A stretch of 64,000 bases of DNA from positions 187,617-251,616 of the forward strand of contig NZ_CDPK01000005.1 of NCBI RefSeq assembly GCF_900068895.1, read 5' to 3'. The stretch comes from Erwinia sp. ErVv1. Its GTDB lineage: Bacteria; Pseudomonadota; Gammaproteobacteria; Enterobacterales; Enterobacteriaceae. The notes under the pieces are model-generated. The model was not told the origin of the DNA, did no database searches, and worked only from the letters and a program-made list of their open reading frames with translations. Below are positions 20,625 to 30,434 of the stretch, in pieces; the stretch's first letter is position 1, and each line of letters starts with the position of its first letter. A program made the position numbers and the translations under genes.

Positions 20625-21602
20625 ATGGCATGTGGCGAATTCGAACTTATCACACGTTATTTTGATCGTGTGACCAGCTCCCGTCGCGATGTGGAAAAAG
20701 GCATTGGCGATGACTGCGCATTACTGACCCTCCCCGAAAAGCAAACCCTGGCTATCAGCACCGATACGCTGGTGGAAGGCGTGCATTTCCTTCGTGATAT
20801 TCATCCTGCCGATCTGGGCTATAAGGCCCTGGCGGTTAATCTGAGCGATCTGGCTGCCATGGGTGCTGACCCCGCCTGGCTGACGCTGGCGCTGACGCTG
20901 CCGGAAGTGAATGAACCCTGGCTTAAAGCGTTCAGCGACAGCCTGTTTGAGCTGCTGGACTACTACAATATGCAGCTCATCGGTGGCGATACCACGCGCG
21001 GACCGCTGAGCCTGACGCTGGGCATTCACGGCCTGGTGCCGCAGGGCAGGGCGTTGAAACGGTCGGGCGCACGGCCCGGCGACTGGATTTTTGTCACCGG
21101 TACGCTGGGCGACAGCGCCGCGGGTCTGGCGCTGCTCCAGCACCGGGTGAAGATTGGCGACCCGGTCGCCCATGAGGCGCTGATCAAGCGTCATCTGCGT
21201 CCGATGCCGCGTATCCTGCAGGGGCAGGCGCTGCGTAATCTTGCCAGCGCTGCCATCGATCTCTCTGACGGCCTGATCTCCGACGTGCAGCACATTCTGA
21301 AAGCCAGCGGCTGCGGCGCCCGACTTAATCTGGATGCGCTACCGCTGTCGGAGGTGATGAAGCAGAATATTGACCCCGGGCAGGCCCTGCGCTGGGCGCT
21401 GGGCGGCGGAGAGGATTATGAACTCTGCTTTACCGTGCCTGAGATTAATCGCGGTGCGCTGGATGTTGCCCTCAGTCATTATGGCATTCCCGTTACCTGC
21501 ATCGGACAGATTGCGCCGCTCTCAGAAGGGCTGGTCCTGCTGCAAAACGGCAAACCGGTAGAGAGTCACTGGAAAGGATTTGACCATTTTGATCGCAGAT
21601 AA
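20625..21602 (+). CDS. thiL: ThiL, thiamine-monophosphate kinase
   Basis: Phosphorylates thiamine phosphate to thiamine diphosphate, the last step of cofactor synthesis. It is 325 residues, PurM-like superfamily. The N-terminal GIGDDCALL metal-binding motif, [26 protein letters not shown] and the C-terminal [11 protein letters not shown] motif are present. The 3' end overlaps pgpA by 23 bases. Dxs, which also needs thiamine diphosphate and feeds thiamine synthesis, lies nearby. Confidence 0.96.
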   Translation: MACGEFELITRYFDRVTSSRRDVEKGIGDDCALLTLPEKQTLAISTDTLVEGVHFLRDIHPADLGYKALAVNLSDLAAMGADPAWLTLALTLPEVNEPWLKAFSDSLFELLDYYNMQLIGGDTTRGPLSLTLGIHGLVPQGRALKRSGARPGDWIFVTGTLGDSAAGLALLQHRVKIGDPVAHEALIKRHLRPMPRILQGQALRNLASAAIDLSDGLISDVQHILKASGCGARLNLDALPLSEVMKQNIDPGQALRWALGGGEDYELCFTVPEINRGALDVALSHYGIPVTCIGQIAPLSEGLVLLQNGKPVESHWKGFDHFDRR

Positions 21603-22086
21603 ATACGCGGCCAAAGGCCGTTTGAAAATGAGTAACCCCTGGCATCTGCTGGCAACGGGCTTCGGTAGCGGGCTTAGCCCCTACGTACCCGGCACGGTTG
21701 GCTCTGTTGCCGCGCTGCCCTTCTGGTATTTGATGACCTTTTTGCCGCCGGATATCTACTCGCTGGTAGTGATGTTCGGTATCTGTATTGGCGTTTATCT
21801 CTGCCACCGCACGGCGAAAGATATGGGCGTGCACGATCACGGCAGCATCGTCTGGGATGAGTTTATCGGTATGTGGATAACGCTGATGGCGATTCCGGTG
21901 AACAGCTGGCAGTGGGTGCTGGCAGGCTTCATTATTTTCCGCATTCTGGATATGTGGAAGCCCTGGCCGATACGCTGGTTTGACCGCAACGTGCAGGGCG
22001 GTATGGGCATTATGGTAGATGATATTGTTGCCGGGATTATTTCGGCGGGGATCCTTTACTATGCCGGGCATTATCTGGCGCTGTAG
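21580..22086 (+). CDS. pgpA: PgpA, phosphatidylglycerophosphatase A
   Basis: Inner-membrane lipid phosphatase converting phosphatidylglycerol phosphate to phosphatidylglycerol, 168 residues. The start is taken as TTG at 21580, inside thiL and behind GGAAAGGA, because it gives MTILI...[12 protein letters not shown] as in E. coli, where the same overlap exists. The next ATG (21628) would remove 16 residues. The catalytic block [15 protein letters not shown] and several membrane segments are visible. Confidence 0.93.
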   Translation: MTILIADKYAAKGRLKMSNPWHLLATGFGSGLSPYVPGTVGSVAALPFWYLMTFLPPDIYSLVVMFGICIGVYLCHRTAKDMGVHDHGSIVWDEFIGMWITLMAIPVNSWQWVLAGFIIFRILDMWKPWPIRWFDRNVQGGMGIMVDDIVAGIISAGILYYAGHYLAL

Positions 22087-22162
22087 CCGTTAGGGTGAGC
22101 GGCCGTACACAAGCCAGCTTACACGACCGATCACGCTGTCTGGCACCAGATAGCGTAAGAAT

Positions 22163-22197
22163 AAAAAAGCCTGACGTTAAATAACGACAGGCTTTTT
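22163..22197. terminator. Bidirectional terminator between pgpA and yajO
   Basis: Stem GCCTG-A-CGTTA / TAACG-A-CAGGC with A-A mismatch, flanked by six A residues on the left and five T residues on the right. It serves the convergent genes. Confidence 0.85.
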
Positions 22198-22248
22198 CGT
22201 CTACTGTGCGGCAGGCTTATTCGTCCGGGTTTTCAGCACGCCCTGAGA

Positions 22249-23223
22249 TTATTCAAACCCTACGAGATTATGCGGCTGATAGGCGCTCTCTAACTCGGCG
22301 ATATCGGAAGGCGTTAGCGCAACGTCAACGGCCTTAACCAGATCGCTTAATTGCTCAGCCCGCGATGCGCCGATAATAGGTGCGGTAACGGCGGGTTTGG
22401 CCAGCATCCATGCCAGCGCGATCTGCGCCCGGCTGACGCCTTTATCTTCGGCAAGCGCGGCGACGCGCTGCGCAATCGCGCCGTCGTTCTCTTCGGTTTT
22501 ATCATACAGGGTGCTGCCATATTCGTCCGATACCGAGCGCGCAGTGGCTTCGCCCCACGGCCGGGTCAGGCGTCCACGCGCCAGCGGGCTCCACGGCAGC
22601 ACAGAAATACCTTCAGCCTGACAGAGCGGATGCATTTCGCGTTCTTCCTCACGCTGGATCAGGTTGTACTGGTCCTGCATGCTGACAAAGCGCGTCCAGC
22701 CGTGAAGGTCAGCCGTGTACAACGCTTTCGCGAATTGCCAGGCGTACATGGATGACGCGCCAATATAGCGGGCTTTGCCTGACTTCACGACGTCGTGAAG
22801 CGCTTCCAGCGTCTCTTCCAGCGGCGTTTCGTAGTCCCAGCGATGGATTTGCAGCAGGTCAACGTGGTCCATGCCAAGGCGACCCAGGCTGTCATCAATG
22901 GATTGCAGAATATTTTTGCGGGACAGGCCGCCTGAGAGATTGCTCATCGGGAAGTAGACTTTGGTCGCCACCACGATGTCGTCACGGTGGGCATACTCTT
23001 TCAGCGCGCGGCCCACAATCTCCTCGCTGCTGCCGTCGGAATAGCTGTTCGCGGTATCGAAAAAGTTGATCCCCGCGTCCAGCGCCTGCTTGATCAGCGG
23101 CCTGCTGCTCTCTTCTGGCAGAGTCCAGGCGTGGCGGCCACGATCAGGTTCACCATAGGTCATACAGCCCAGGCAGAGGCGGGAAACGGTCAGGTCGGTG
23201 CTGCCTAATTGAATAGTCTTCAT
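22249..23223 (-). CDS. yajO: YajO-like aldo-keto reductase
   Basis: NADPH-dependent aldo/keto reductase, 324 residues. The catalytic tetrad is visible: D near FFDTANSYSDG, Y of NSYS, K in ATKVYFP and H in LQIHRWD. The GASSMYAWQF and IIGASRAEQL (cofactor-binding) segments are present. E. coli YajO sits at the same place and has been linked to making a deoxyxylulose phosphate from ribulose phosphate, which fits the adjacent dxs. AGGAGC precedes the start. Substrate is not proven here. Confidence 0.92.
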   Translation of the reverse strand: MKTIQLGSTDLTVSRLCLGCMTYGEPDRGRHAWTLPEESSRPLIKQALDAGINFFDTANSYSDGSSEEIVGRALKEYAHRDDIVVATKVYFPMSNLSGGLSRKNILQSIDDSLGRLGMDHVDLLQIHRWDYETPLEETLEALHDVVKSGKARYIGASSMYAWQFAKALYTADLHGWTRFVSMQDQYNLIQREEEREMHPLCQAEGISVLPWSPLARGRLTRPWGEATARSVSDEYGSTLYDKTEENDGAIAQRVAALAEDKGVSRAQIALAWMLAKPAVTAPIIGASRAEQLSDLVKAVDVALTPSDIAELESAYQPHNLVGFE

Positions 23224-23284
23224 TCGTGCTCCTGCATAGCGGAAATGGCGGGTAGCCGTTTATTCCGTTAAGCATAGCAGTTCA

Positions 23285-23308
23285 GATGCTCCCCGGATGG
23301 GGAGCATC
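23285..23308 (-). terminator. Perfect 10-bp stem after dxs
   Basis: GATGCTCCCC-GGAT-GGGGAGCATC lies 8 bases beyond the dxs stop. There is no T tract, so it may be a weak terminator or an RNA-end-protecting hairpin in a dxs-yajO transcript. Confidence 0.5.
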
Positions 23309-23315
23309 GTGCGGT

Positions 23316-25181
23316 TTACTGTGCCAGCCAGCGGCTGATTTGCTGCTCAATGCCCTCTGCATCCAGCTGATAATCATGACGGATCTCATCCTGCGTTCCC
23401 TGGGGAATGAATTCATCGGGAAGACCCAGCGTCAGAACCGGCACCAGCAGTCGGCGTGCCATCAGGGTTTCGATCACCCCGCTGCCCGCTCCTCCCTTGA
23501 TTGCGCCTTCTTCCAGGGTGATAAGCGCCTCATGGCTGGCGGCCAGCTCTGCAATAAGCGACTCATCCAGCGGCTTAACAAAGCGCATATCTACCAGCGT
23601 GGCGTTCAGCTTATCAGCGACCGCCGCCGCTTCGGGCAGCAGCGTCCCGAAATTGAGGATCGCCAGCTTTTCACCTTCACGCTTCACAATGCCTTTACCC
23701 AGCGGCAGCGAGGCGAGCGGCTTAAGCTCGGCCCCGGTGCCGGTCCCTCTCGGATAGCGCACCGCGCTCGGCCCGTGGGAGTAGTGATAGCCGGTATAAA
23801 GCATCTGCCGACATTCGTTCTCATCGCTTGGCGTCATGATCACCATATTCGGAATGCAGCGCATAAAGGCGATATCGAACGCACCCTGATGAGTCTGGCC
23901 GTCCGCGCCGACAATACCGCCACGGTCAATCGCGAATAGCACGGGCAGCTTCTGGATCGCCACGTCATGGATCAGCTGGTCGTAGGCACGCTGCAGGAAA
24001 GTAGAGTAGATCGCGACAACCGGCTTATAGCCGCCAATAGCCAGGCCCGCAGCAAAGGTCACGGCGTGCTGTTCGGCAATCGCGACGTCGAAATACTGCG
24101 CGGGATAGTCGCGCGAGAAGCTTACCATGCCGGATCCTTCGCGCATCGCGGGCGTCACGGCCATGAGCTTAGCGTCATCGGCTGCCGTTTCGTTCAGCCA
24201 CTGACCGAAAATTTTAGAGTAGGACGGTAAGCCCTCTGCGACTTTTGGCAGCAGGCCGCTGGCGGGATCAAACTTTGGCACCGCATGCCAGGAGATCGGA
24301 TCTTTTTCCGCCGGGGCGTAGCCTTTCCCCTTTTTGGTCATGATGTGCAGAAACTGCGGGCCCTTCAGGCCGCGCATGTTTTTTAGCGTCTGCACCAGCG
24401 TCAGCACGTCATGCCCGTCAACCGGGCCAATATAGTTGAAGCCCAGCTCCTCAAACAGGGTGCCAGGCACCACCATACCTTTCAGATGTTCCTCAGTACG
24501 CTTCACCAGCTCTTTGATGGGCGGCAGGCCATCCAGCACTTTCTTGCCGCCTTCGCGCAGGCGCGAATAGGTCTTGCCGGAAAGGATTTGCGCCAGGCGG
24601 TTGTTAAGCGCACCCACGTTCTCCGAAATGGACATCTCATTGTCGTTAAGGATCACCAGCAGGTCGGATTTGATATCTCCGGCGTGGTTCATCGCCTCAA
24701 ACGCCATGCCCGCAGTAATCGCACCATCGCCAATGATACAGGCGGTACGACGGCCTTTGCCTTCCTTCTCAGCGGCAACGGCCATCCCCAGCCCGGCGCT
24801 GATTGATGTAGACGAGTGACCCACGTTAAGCACGTCATATTCACTTTCGTCGCGCCACGGGAAAGGGTGCAGGCCATTCTTCTGGCGGATAGTCCCGATG
24901 CGATCGCGGCGGCCGGTCAGAATTTTGTGCGGATAGGCCTGATGACCGACGTCCCAGACAAGGTGATCGAAAGGCGTATTATAAACGTAATGCAATGCAA
25001 CGGTGAGTTCCACCACGCCCAGCCCGGAGGCAAAATGACCGCTGGAACGACTGACGCTGCTGAGTAAATACTGGCGCAGCTCGTCACAGAGTTTTGGCAG
25101 GCTCTCCTTAGGCAGAGAACGTAATTCTTGTACCGAGCTGGCCAGCGCCAGCGTCGGGTATTTTGCAGTATCAAAACTCAT
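23316..25181 (-). CDS. dxs: Dxs, 1-deoxy-D-xylulose-5-phosphate synthase
   Basis: Thiamine-diphosphate enzyme joining pyruvate and glyceraldehyde 3-phosphate, first step of the MEP isoprenoid pathway and a source of thiamine and pyridoxal precursors. It is 621 residues from the ATG at 25181 ([16 protein letters not shown]), matching E. coli; an open frame to 25217 overlaps ispA. The cofactor motif [18 protein letters not shown]...[12 protein letters not shown] and the transketolase block [15 protein letters not shown] are present. ispA ends 19 bases upstream; the cluster is xseB-ispA-dxs. Confidence 0.97.
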   Translation of the reverse strand: MSFDTAKYPTLALASSVQELRSLPKESLPKLCDELRQYLLSSVSRSSGHFASGLGVVELTVALHYVYNTPFDHLVWDVGHQAYPHKILTGRRDRIGTIRQKNGLHPFPWRDESEYDVLNVGHSSTSISAGLGMAVAAEKEGKGRRTACIIGDGAITAGMAFEAMNHAGDIKSDLLVILNDNEMSISENVGALNNRLAQILSGKTYSRLREGGKKVLDGLPPIKELVKRTEEHLKGMVVPGTLFEELGFNYIGPVDGHDVLTLVQTLKNMRGLKGPQFLHIMTKKGKGYAPAEKDPISWHAVPKFDPASGLLPKVAEGLPSYSKIFGQWLNETAADDAKLMAVTPAMREGSGMVSFSRDYPAQYFDVAIAEQHAVTFAAGLAIGGYKPVVAIYSTFLQRAYDQLIHDVAIQKLPVLFAIDRGGIVGADGQTHQGAFDIAFMRCIPNMVIMTPSDENECRQMLYTGYHYSHGPSAVRYPRGTGTGAELKPLASLPLGKGIVKREGEKLAILNFGTLLPEAAAVADKLNATLVDMRFVKPLDESLIAELAASHEALITLEEGAIKGGAGSGVIETLMARRLLVPVLTLGLPDEFIPQGTQDEIRHDYQLDAEGIEQQISRWLAQ

Positions 25182-25200
25182 CAGAGACTCATTGTAGAGG

Positions 25201-26100
25201 TTATTTGTCGCGTTCAATTATGTAACTTGCCAGCGCCTGGAGTGAGGTTGTGTTACAGGATTGCGCCGCCAGAACGTCTAATGCGCTGAGGGATTCCTGA
25301 TAGAGATCCCGCGCCTTCTGCCGCGCGCCGTCAAGCCCCAGCAGAGCAGGGTAGGTACTTTTTCCCAGGTCCTGATCGGCCCCCTGACGTTTCCCAATGA
25401 TGGCCGTATCACCGACCACATCCAGAATATCGTCCTGCACCTGAAACGCCAGGCCAATAGCGCTGGCATAGCGGTCGAGCGCTGGCAGCGCCTGGCGGCC
25501 GCGTTCACCGGCCGCCAGTGCGCCGAGACGTACGGCTGAGCGAATAAGTGCGCCCGTCTTATGACGGTGTATTTGCTCCAGCGCTGCCAGATCTGTCTGC
25601 TGACCTTCAGCCGCTAAATCCAGCGCCTGGCCGCCGCACATACCGGCTACGCCACTGGCGTGGGCAAGTTCTGAAATCATCGCAATCCTGTTTGCGTCAG
25701 GGACGCCCGGCATTGGCGTATCGGCAAGTATAGTAAAGGCCAGCGTTTGCAGGGCATCGCCCGCTAAAATAGCCGTGTCTTCACCAAATTTAATATGGCA
25801 GGTTGGCTGCCCACGGCGCAGGCTGTCGTCATCCATAGCGGGTAAGTCATCGTGAATCAGCGAATAGGCGTGGATGCACTCTATCGCCGCGGCAGGTGCG
25901 TCCAGCGCCTCACCGTTGGCCAGCAGCATTTCACCGGTGGCATACACCAGGAAAGGACGTATGCGCTTGCCGCCTAATAATGCACCATATTCCATGGCAT
26001 TCACCAGAGGAGAACTCTGAAAGGGCAGCGGCGAAATAAAGCGCTGTAGCGCCTGGTTTACGCGTGCGTGATGCGCCGTCAGGAGAGCAGCGAAATCCAT
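25201..26100 (-). CDS. ispA: IspA, farnesyl diphosphate synthase
   Basis: Condenses isopentenyl diphosphate with dimethylallyl and geranyl diphosphates, 299 residues. The first aspartate-rich motif is in [17 protein letters not shown] and the second in [13 protein letters not shown], as in the E. coli enzyme. Its start shares a base with the xseB stop, so translation is probably coupled. It supplies precursors for CyoE, encoded later in the window. Confidence 0.97.
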   Translation of the reverse strand: MDFAALLTAHHARVNQALQRFISPLPFQSSPLVNAMEYGALLGGKRIRPFLVYATGEMLLANGEALDAPAAAIECIHAYSLIHDDLPAMDDDSLRRGQPTCHIKFGEDTAILAGDALQTLAFTILADTPMPGVPDANRIAMISELAHASGVAGMCGGQALDLAAEGQQTDLAALEQIHRHKTGALIRSAVRLGALAAGERGRQALPALDRYASAIGLAFQVQDDILDVVGDTAIIGKRQGADQDLGKSTYPALLGLDGARQKARDLYQESLSALDVLAAQSCNTTSLQALASYIIERDK

Positions 26101-26342
26101 CAGTCATTTTCCGGTGTGAAAGGCGTTAATTCGGCGTCCTTATCATCACTGAGCAGGATCTGCACGCGCTGTTCGGCCTGTTGCAGCGTTTGCTGCCCCG
26201 CGCGCGCCAGCTGGACGCCACGCTCGAATTCGGTCAGCGCCTCTTCCAGTGGAAGCTCACCGCTTTCAAGGCGTGAGACAATGTGTTCCAGCTGCGTAAG
26301 CGAGGTTTCAAAGCTGGCTGGCTGTTCGGCTTTTTTTGGCAT
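26100..26342 (-). CDS. xseB: XseB, exonuclease VII small subunit
   Basis: Small helical subunit of exonuclease VII, which degrades single-stranded DNA together with XseA. It is 80 residues from the ATG at 26342 ([15 protein letters not shown]), the E. coli length. An upstream in-frame start at 26387 would add 15 residues without similarity. The coiled-coil-forming [28 protein letters not shown] block is diagnostic. First gene of the ispA-dxs cluster. Confidence 0.95.
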   Translation of the reverse strand: MPKKAEQPASFETSLTQLEHIVSRLESGELPLEEALTEFERGVQLARAGQQTLQQAEQRVQILLSDDKDAELTPFTPEND

Positions 26343-26572
26343 AATGGCTTTCGACCCGGTCGTTTTGTTGACGTGGAAGTCGCTCATGTTAGCCGACTGG
26401 AAATGATTAGCAAAATAATGATCCTGTTAACGGATGAAGAAGCGGTCGGTTAACGGATGTGGTAGACTGCCGTCCTGGATGTAAAGGGCGCAAGCTGCTT
26501 TGCAATACGATGATTTTATCAGCTAAGTGCGTACGCTTTCAGCACTTAATTGCCCAACGAACCCATGCCGCC

Positions 26573-28021
26573 ATGAAGTTTATCATTAAGCTGTTCCCCG
26601 AAATTACCATCAAAAGTCAGTCTGTTCGCCTGCGATTTATCAAAATTTTGACCACGAACATCCGTAACGTGCTGAAACAGAGCGATGAGACGCTTGCCGT
26701 CGTTCGCCACTGGGACCATATCGAGGTTCGCTCCAAGGATGAGAGCAAGCGCGCCGTCATTATTGATGAGCTGACGCGTATCCCCGGTATTCATCATGTT
26801 CTGTCGGTTGAAGATCGTCCCTGGACCGATATGCACCATATTTTCGAGCAGACGCTCGAGCTGAACCGTGAGCGGGTGGAGGGTAAGACCTTTGCCGTAC
26901 GCGTTAAGCGTCGTGGCAAGCATGATTTCAGCTCCCAGGACGTTGAGCGTTATGTGGGCGGCGGTCTGAATCAGCACGTTGCCTCTGCGCAGGTGAAGCT
27001 TAACCATCCGCAGGTAACGGTCAATCTTGAGATCGAAGACGATCGCCTGATGCTGATTACCGCCCGGCATGAAGGTATCGGTGGCTTCCCGATTGGTACG
27101 CAGGAAGATGTACTGTCGCTGATCTCCGGTGGATTCGATTCCGGCGTATCCAGCTATATGCTGATGCGTCGCGGATGCCGCGTACATTACTGCTTCTTTA
27201 ATCTGGGCGGTGCAGCGCATGAAATTGGTGTCCGTCAGGTGGCGCACTATCTGTGGAACCGCTATGGTCGATCGCATAAGGTGCGCTTTGTCGCCATCAA
27301 CTTTGAGCCGGTGGTGGGTGAAATCCTCGAAAAAGTTGAGGATGGTCAGATGGGCGTGGTGCTTAAGCGCATGATGGTTCGTGCGGCCTCTAAGATAGCG
27401 GAGCGTTATGACGTTCAGGCGCTGGTCACGGGTGAAGCACTGGGCCAGGTGTCCAGCCAAACCCTGACTAATCTGCGGCTGATTGATAATGCTTCAGACA
27501 CGCTGATCCTGCGGCCGCTGATTTCCCATGATAAGGAACACATCATCAATCTGGCCCGTGAAATTGGTACCGAGGATTTTGCCCGGACCATGCCGGAGTA
27601 TTGTGGCGTCATTTCAAAAAGCCCGACGGTAAAAGCGGTGAAAGCAAAAATTGAAGCCGAAGAGCAAAATTTTGACTTCGCCCTCCTTGACAGGGTGGTG
27701 GCTGAAGCAACCAACGTTGATATCCGGCAAATTGCGGAAGAGACCCAGCAGGAAGTGGTAGACGTTGAAACCGTGATCTCCTTTAGCAACAATGATGTGG
27801 TGCTGGATATCCGCTCTCCCGACGAGCAGGACAGCCATCCCCTTATGCTGGAAGGCGCGGAGGTTAAATGCCTGCCGTTCTACAAACTCAGCACGCAGTT
27901 TGGCGATCTGGATCAGAACAAAACCTGGCTTCTCTACTGCGATCGTGGCGTGATGAGCCGCCTGCAGGCGCTCTATCTGCACGAGCAGGGGTTTACTAAT
28001 GTGAAGGTTTACAGACCTTAA
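26573..28021 (+). CDS. thiI: ThiI, tRNA 4-thiouridine and thiamine sulphurtransferase
   Basis: Activates and sulphurates U8 of tRNA and provides sulphur for the thiazole of thiamine. It is 482 residues from the ATG at 26573 ([11 protein letters not shown]), as in E. coli; the upstream open frame from 26459 is not conserved. The order is ferredoxin-like/THUMP domain (about 1-165), PP-loop [12 protein letters not shown] in [11 protein letters not shown], and a C-terminal rhodanese domain (about 400-482) with the catalytic cysteine in [10 protein letters not shown]. Confidence 0.97.
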   Translation: MKFIIKLFPEITIKSQSVRLRFIKILTTNIRNVLKQSDETLAVVRHWDHIEVRSKDESKRAVIIDELTRIPGIHHVLSVEDRPWTDMHHIFEQTLELNRERVEGKTFAVRVKRRGKHDFSSQDVERYVGGGLNQHVASAQVKLNHPQVTVNLEIEDDRLMLITARHEGIGGFPIGTQEDVLSLISGGFDSGVSSYMLMRRGCRVHYCFFNLGGAAHEIGVRQVAHYLWNRYGRSHKVRFVAINFEPVVGEILEKVEDGQMGVVLKRMMVRAASKIAERYDVQALVTGEALGQVSSQTLTNLRLIDNASDTLILRPLISHDKEHIINLAREIGTEDFARTMPEYCGVISKSPTVKAVKAKIEAEEQNFDFALLDRVVAEATNVDIRQIAEETQQEVVDVETVISFSNNDVVLDIRSPDEQDSHPLMLEGAEVKCLPFYKLSTQFGDLDQNKTWLLYCDRGVMSRLQALYLHEQGFTNVKVYRP

Positions 28022-28030
28022 CCACAAAAC

Positions 28031-28060
28031 GCGGATGGCTGCATTATGCAGCCATCCTGC
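28031..28060. terminator. Strong hairpin after thiI
   Basis: GGATGGCTGCA-TTA-TGCAGCCATCC, 11 bp of perfect stem, begins 12 bases after the thiI stop. No T tract follows on either strand, so termination is uncertain. Confidence 0.5.
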
Positions 28061-28111
28061 GCCTGAAGCCTGGCTGCCCTTCAATGGCCATACGACATAG
28101 TTCTCACCGCC

Positions 28112-28651
28112 TCAGGGCGCCTGTTCTACTGTTTTGTCCCAGATTCTTTCACAGGCTGCGCCTCGTATAGCTGACTGGTCAGCATAGTTTGCCAGCGCTC
28201 TATTGCGCTCGACAGATTCTTCGAGCAGCTGGGCAAGCAAAAGGGAGGAGCGGGTCTCTGTCTGGCATTTTCCGGCAGCGGGGGCATTCTGGCGGGCATG
28301 ACCGGCGATAAGCTGCTTATGTAGTTTACCGATGGTGTGCTGCAACTGCTCAGCAGAAGACTTAGCATTAACGGTCTCAGCATGCGCCTGTTCAAGCTGT
28401 TTGCTGGCATTATCGTTTACCTGGCCGATGATAGTCTGACGGGCAAATTCTTTACTGCGCTCTGCCGCCTCTTGTTGTGCCCTGGCACGCAACTCTGCCA
28501 GATCCCTCTCGTGCCATTTACCCGTCCACTCCCTCTCTGAGGCACGAAACCCTGAGTAATAAATGCCCGCGCCAACGCCAAGGAATAATAAAATAATAGA
28601 TACAGGTTTCCAGTAATTAATGGCCAGGTTGATTGCTTTCATTATTGCCAT
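28112..28651 (-). CDS. Phage Rz-like inner-membrane spanin (orphan)
   Basis: A 179-residue protein with the build of a phage i-spanin: a short cytoplasmic N-terminus, one membrane helix (about 16-33, SIILLFLGVGAGIYYSGF), then a long charged, Ala/Glu/Gln-rich coiled coil (about 36-125) and a C-terminal segment (VERNRALANYADQSAIRGAACERIWD) like DUF2514/Rz proteins. Spanins fuse the inner and outer membranes at the end of phage lysis. AGGGG lies 7 bases before the ATG. No other complete phage gene is nearby, but a cut reading frame overlaps its start and an Rz1-like gene lies inside it. It may be a prophage relic or a kept lysis function. Confidence 0.78.
   Translation of the reverse strand: MAIMKAINLAINYWKPVSIILLFLGVGAGIYYSGFRASEREWTGKWHERDLAELRARAQQEAAERSKEFARQTIIGQVNDNASKQLEQAHAETVNAKSSAEQLQHTIGKLHKQLIAGHARQNAPAAGKCQTETRSSLLLAQLLEESVERNRALANYADQSAIRGAACERIWDKTVEQAP
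28126..28383 (-). CDS. Rz1-like outer-membrane spanin lipoprotein nested in the Rz-like gene
   Basis: Read in a different frame, wholly inside the Rz-like gene. From the ATG at 28383 it gives 85 residues with a short signal peptide ending in the lipobox LLSSC, followed by a proline-rich stretch (SPVMPARMPPLPENARQRPAPP). Nested Rz1 with a lipobox and proline-rich region is the classic arrangement in lambda and P2-type lysis cassettes. Alternative starts at 28410 and 28368 exist. The match of lipobox, proline richness and nesting makes chance unlikely. Confidence 0.68.
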   Translation of the reverse strand: MLRPLMLSLLLSSCSTPSVNYISSLSPVMPARMPPLPENARQRPAPPFCLPSCSKNLSSAIERWQTMLTSQLYEAQPVKESGTKQ

Positions 28652-28734
28652 TTTAAATCCCCTGGCTTAGCGATGCCGTCATTCACAATTTCCTGACAGC
28701 GTGCGCCACTCCGTTGATGAAGGTTTGCTGGCAT
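28643..28734 (-). pseudogene. C-terminal remnant of a reading frame overlapping the Rz-like start
   Basis: A minus-strand frame, open from about 28777 and containing an ATG at 28734, ends with codons for CQEIVNDGIAKPGDLKWQ and a TAA at 28643-28645, so it runs 9 bases into the Rz-like gene. Overlap of this kind is normal between consecutive phage lysis genes, where the upstream gene is usually the endolysin. Upstream of 28777 the frame is stopped and the DNA turns AT-rich, so the rest appears deleted. I cannot name the family. Confidence 0.5.
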
Positions 28735-28760
28735 GAAGACACTTTTATTATAACGATTTG

Positions 28761-29375
28761 TTGTCGAACCAGGGGCCTCTGGAATAATTATTTTTTAATG
28801 TAAAAAGCACACTGTGTAATTTTTTAAAAACAACGCGTGTTTTTTTAATAGGATGTTGACTAAAGAATAATAATGGATGGCCTTTTATTATGCTTTTTTT
28901 TGGCTGCGCCATGGCCCTGATTTCTACAGGTCGGCATGCGGCCAACTCTCATCATGTTCGCATAAGCCATATACATTTAATGCTTTGATTTTAAGTGATT
29001 ATTTCACCATTAACTGGAACTAATAATCACCTTCCGACACTTAATGTGGTTAAGAAGTGAACATGCTTTTTAAAAATTGATTTTTAGGAAATAGAAATTG
29101 ATTCGTAAAAAAGCTGAAAGTTACTTAATTATTCCTTATTTTTAATTGGCGAAGTAAATGATTTTCTTCTCTGAATTTAGGGTGAGTTTTTATTTAATTT
29201 TTAATTAATGTAAATAAAACTCATCAGTGCCATAGGTTTCGAAATTTTTTCCGCATTGGATCTTATTATCTTTACCTTTTTGGACACGTGAAGAATGTTT
29301 TAGTTTAGAATTAATGGCTCTAACGATCAGGACTTTATCTGAATGGCATTTCTCCCTGAATAAAAGGACAGGCGC
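28761..29375. other. AT-rich intergenic region
   Basis: About 600 bases with long A and T runs and far lower GC than the core genes. No reading frame with convincing protein character was found; a 65-codon minus-strand frame (28748-28945) has no ribosome site and a low-complexity composition. It separates the lysis remnant from the LysR-like gene and is typical of transferred DNA bound by H-NS (inference). The promoter of the regulator gene should lie at its right end. Confidence 0.6.
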
Positions 29376-30173
29376 ATGTTTATAAGTAAATCTATGCAGG
29401 TTTTTATCACATTATACAGGCAGAAAAACCTTAAGCAGGCGGCCGACCAGCTCTGCCTCACCGTGCCGCCTGTCTCGCGTATGTTAAAAAACACCGAGGA
29501 GTGGCTTGGGGTTAAGTTATTTATAATCGAACGTAATAAAGCCATCCCTACGCCTGCGGCAGAAGCGCTTTATAAAAAACTGATGCCACACTATTCGCTG
29601 CTTAATGAGATACTGAATGATAACAAAAATCATCAGTTTACCATTTCATCATCGCTGACACATTCCTCCTTCTTCAGCTATGTCATGCAGCCCTTTATAA
29701 AAAAACTGTCCACTATGCCCAGGGTGAAATTTTCCAGTCGTATTTATCACGAGGATGATGTTTATGTTTCTTTCTGCCAGATGCAGAGTTCAGATGATTT
29801 TTTACTGCATCATTTTATTCTTCCCTGCGTCGTCTGCTGTACGCCTTCCGTGCGGGAAGGGTGGAAGCAGCTGGATTTAGTGGTGGATCATAGTTTGCTG
29901 GATACCGACGAGTTTCAGAACATCGTTCTTGTTCTGCGCAATGAGGGATTTGAAGGTAAAATAAAACAGATTGATAATGCGGATCTTCAGCTCCTGCAGT
30001 TCAAACAGGGTGAGTGCATTATGCTGAACGTAAATGCCACGCATCCCGATGCAGAAACCATCCTGCCGTTTAACTTTTCACTCTCGCTTTATATTTATAT
30101 CAATCAGGCCAGAAAAATGCCCAGTTCGGAACTTATGCTGGATTACCTATCCCATGAGATCGTAGGGCTTTAA
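29376..30173 (+). CDS. LysR-like transcriptional regulator
   Basis: A 265-residue protein with a LysR-type winged helix-turn-helix at the N-terminus (about 5-65: MQVFITLYRQKNLKQAADQL, PPVSRMLKNTEEWLGVKLF). The remaining 200 residues show only a weak resemblance to the usual effector-binding domain and the protein is about 30 residues short of typical LysR regulators. AGGACAGG precedes the ATG. Base composition is AT-rich, unlike the flanking core genes, which suggests transfer. No divergent target gene is adjacent, only the AT-rich region and the orphan spanins. The regulated genes are unknown. Confidence 0.78.
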   Translation: MFISKSMQVFITLYRQKNLKQAADQLCLTVPPVSRMLKNTEEWLGVKLFIIERNKAIPTPAAEALYKKLMPHYSLLNEILNDNKNHQFTISSSLTHSSFFSYVMQPFIKKLSTMPRVKFSSRIYHEDDVYVSFCQMQSSDDFLLHHFILPCVVCCTPSVREGWKQLDLVVDHSLLDTDEFQNIVLVLRNEGFEGKIKQIDNADLQLLQFKQGECIMLNVNATHPDAETILPFNFSLSLYIYINQARKMPSSELMLDYLSHEIVGL

Positions 30174-30434
30174 GGTTTATCAATGGTTATTTCTTAAAGA
30201 AACTACAGAGTGATAAAAATGAAAAGACCAGGTTAAGCACCGCGAAATGGAGTATTACTCGACCTTTTTATCAACCGCAGCTTAGCGGTTGATGTCATTT
30301 GGGGCGATTCAGGTTGGCAATGCCTCAGGGCGAGGCTGTTATTTTCAGGACGCTTATTACGCCTTTTTCACCTTGCCTGTTTCCTGGCCAGCTAACCCTG
30401 GCCTTACTCTGACAGCGTGACTTCACCTCAAAGC
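30174..30434. other. Intergenic region between the LysR-like gene and yajL
   Basis: No gene seen. It holds a 7-bp stem CAACCGC-AGCTTA-GCGGTTG (about 30274-30293) without a T tract, which could be a weak terminator for either neighbour. Confidence 0.4.

Noticed and set aside
26459-26572. N-terminal extension of ThiI
   Set aside because: The family starts at [11 protein letters not shown] (26573); the upstream codons show no conservation.
28748-28945. 65-residue minus-strand gene in the AT-rich region
   Set aside because: Lys/Phe-rich low-complexity product, no ribosome site, AT-driven open frame.
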